From contig JABMLG010000002.1 in the NCBI GenBank assembly GCA_013204985.1, forward strand, positions 372,001 through 436,000: DNA of 64,000 nt. The letters are read 5' to 3'. The notes beneath the pieces were generated by a model that ran no database searches, was not told the DNA's origin, and worked only from the letters and a program-made list of their open reading frames with translations. This document shows positions 63,409-64,000 of this stretch, piece by piece. Source of the DNA: Microbacteriaceae bacterium VKM Ac-2855. GTDB taxonomy: Bacteria; Actinomycetota; Actinomycetes; Actinomycetales; Microbacteriaceae. The position numbers and the translations under genes are program-made. Positions within the stretch are counted from its first letter, which is position 1; every line of letters starts with the position of its first letter.

Positions 63409-63825
63409 CTACTGGCCCGCGATGTTGACGAGCCAGCTGATGCCGAACTTGTCGACGGCCATCCCGAAGGTGTCGCCCCAGGGGGCGGTGGCCAGCGGCT
63501 CGGTGGCGGTGCCGCCGTCGACGAGCTTGTCGTAGTAGCCGGTCAGCTCATCTTTGCTGTCGGGGCCGCCGCTGAGTGAGACCGAGAAGTTCGTGCCGGG
63601 CTTGTACTCCATGTGCGACGGGGTGTCGGCAAGCATCAGGGTGAAGTCGCTCGGGGTGGTGAGCTGCGAGTGCATGATGAGGTCCTTCTCATCGTCGCCG
63701 ACGGGCATGCCGAAGTCGCCGAATGTCGAGGCGGTCAGCTCGCCGCCGAAGACGGTCTGGTAGAACTCGCCGGCCGCCTTCGCGTCGCCTTTGAAGTTGA
63801 GGTAGGGGGTGAGGATTGCGGGCAT
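63409..63825 (-). CDS. VOC-family protein (PhnB/3-demethylubiquinone-like)
   Basis: A 138-residue glyoxalase-fold protein of the PhnB-like subgroup. AILTPYLNFKGDAKAAGEFY opens it, FGGELTASTFGDFG is the subgroup strand, IMHSQLTTPSDFTLMLADTP supplies the possible metal-binding histidine, and APWGDTFGMAVDKFGISWLV closes it. ATG 63825 follows GGAAGGTG; a longer upstream frame is rejected. Such proteins are common and mostly uncharacterised; a role in metal-dependent isomerisation or antibiotic binding is possible. Confidence 0.9.
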   Translation of the reverse strand: MPAILTPYLNFKGDAKAAGEFYQTVFGGELTASTFGDFGMPVGDDEKDLIMHSQLTTPSDFTLMLADTPSHMEYKPGTNFSVSLSGGPDSKDELTGYYDKLVDGGTATEPLATAPWGDTFGMAVDKFGISWLVNIAGQ

Positions 63826-63954
63826 CGGAAGCACCTTCCAGTTAGGAACAGACGTCGGTGGGATCAGTATGGAACCGCCACCCGGGTGGCGCAACGACCA
63901 TCCGTCGAATACCTGACACGATCTCATGAACGTACGACATCGAACGGGCGACAC

Positions 63955-64000
63955 TCACTCCGCCAGCGCCGCGTCCTTCTCCGCCGAGTCGCCTGCGATC
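63955..64000 (-). CDS. Probable C-terminal end of a gene running off the right edge
   Basis: On the minus strand a frame reads IAGDSAEKDAALAE and stops at TGA 63955-63957. Only about 15 codons are visible, so neither reality nor function can be judged. The spacing to the VOC gene (about 130 bases) would allow it. Confidence 0.35.
   Translation of the reverse strand, partial: IAGDSAEKDAALAE

Overview
The window is very GC-rich, densely packed and full of GTG starts and 4-bp start/stop overlaps. Its gene content points to a Gram-positive actinobacterium, most likely a Microbacteriaceae member such as Microbacterium (inference from content; no rRNA is present). Markers include a WhiB-type Fe-S regulator, an actinobacterial acyl-CoA carboxylase set (alpha, beta and the tiny epsilon subunit), an LCP cell-wall ligase, a WbbL-like rhamnosyltransferase and a DUF5719-type protein. 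The backbone (phosphosugar mutase, purine nucleoside phosphorylase, flavoprotein disulfide reductase, accA, maf, accE, accD, birA, PH-domain protein, purK, purE, LCP, rmlD, wbbL, manA, whiB) is the set found in the Rv3255c-Rv3308 region of Mycobacterium tuberculosis, so most of it is an old actinobacterial neighbourhood.

Layout. 1-17.96 kb is core metabolism: nucleoside salvage, the split acyl-CoA carboxylase genes with their biotin ligase, an RNA methyltransferase, a LuxR-type two-component set with a third membrane protein, and an esterase/MprF-like pair. 17.96-18.43 kb holds a 37-copy heptamer array followed by a long hairpin. 18.4-21.5 kb is purK-purE-LCP. 21.5-46.7 kb is a surface-glycan locus: acyltransferase, glycosyltransferases, RmlD, a WbbL-like enzyme, two complete GtrA/GT2/large-membrane-protein trios side by side, a tandem pair of paralogous glycosyltransferases, a Gmd/Gmd-like/Wzm/Wzt/GT operon on the minus strand, and three tandem O-antigen-ligase-fold paralogues. 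46.8-56.8 kb returns to core genes: acyl-CoA dehydrogenase, manA, a GlxA-type regulator, galE, whiB, a giant GT2 membrane protein and DUF5719. 56.8-60.6 kb carries a lipoprotein, a GNAT acetyltransferase and an M28 membrane peptidase. 60.6-63.2 kb is visibly poorer in GC and looks like an island scar. It holds two unknown genes, a truncated lactococcin-972-like bacteriocin precursor and the C-terminal stump of a serine recombinase, and abuts tRNA-Arg(CCU). A VOC-family gene closes the window.

How the genes work together. ManA and the mutase at the left edge can supply mannose-1-phosphate precursors. Gmd and its neighbour use GDP-mannose to make a 6-deoxyhexose. RmlD and the WbbL-like protein belong to dTDP-rhamnose use. 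Wzm/Wzt would export a lipid-linked glycan, the GtrA/GT2/membrane trios would decorate it outside the membrane, the Wzy/WaaL-fold proteins would polymerise or ligate it, and the LCP protein would attach it to the wall.

Apart from genes, the window contains at least eight long hairpins at gene ends, most of them 66-79 bp long. Two (24.66 and 50.62 kb) are copies of one element, and two others (3.23 and 10.40 kb) share their outer arms. All functional statements are from reading translated sequence by eye; no database search was run.
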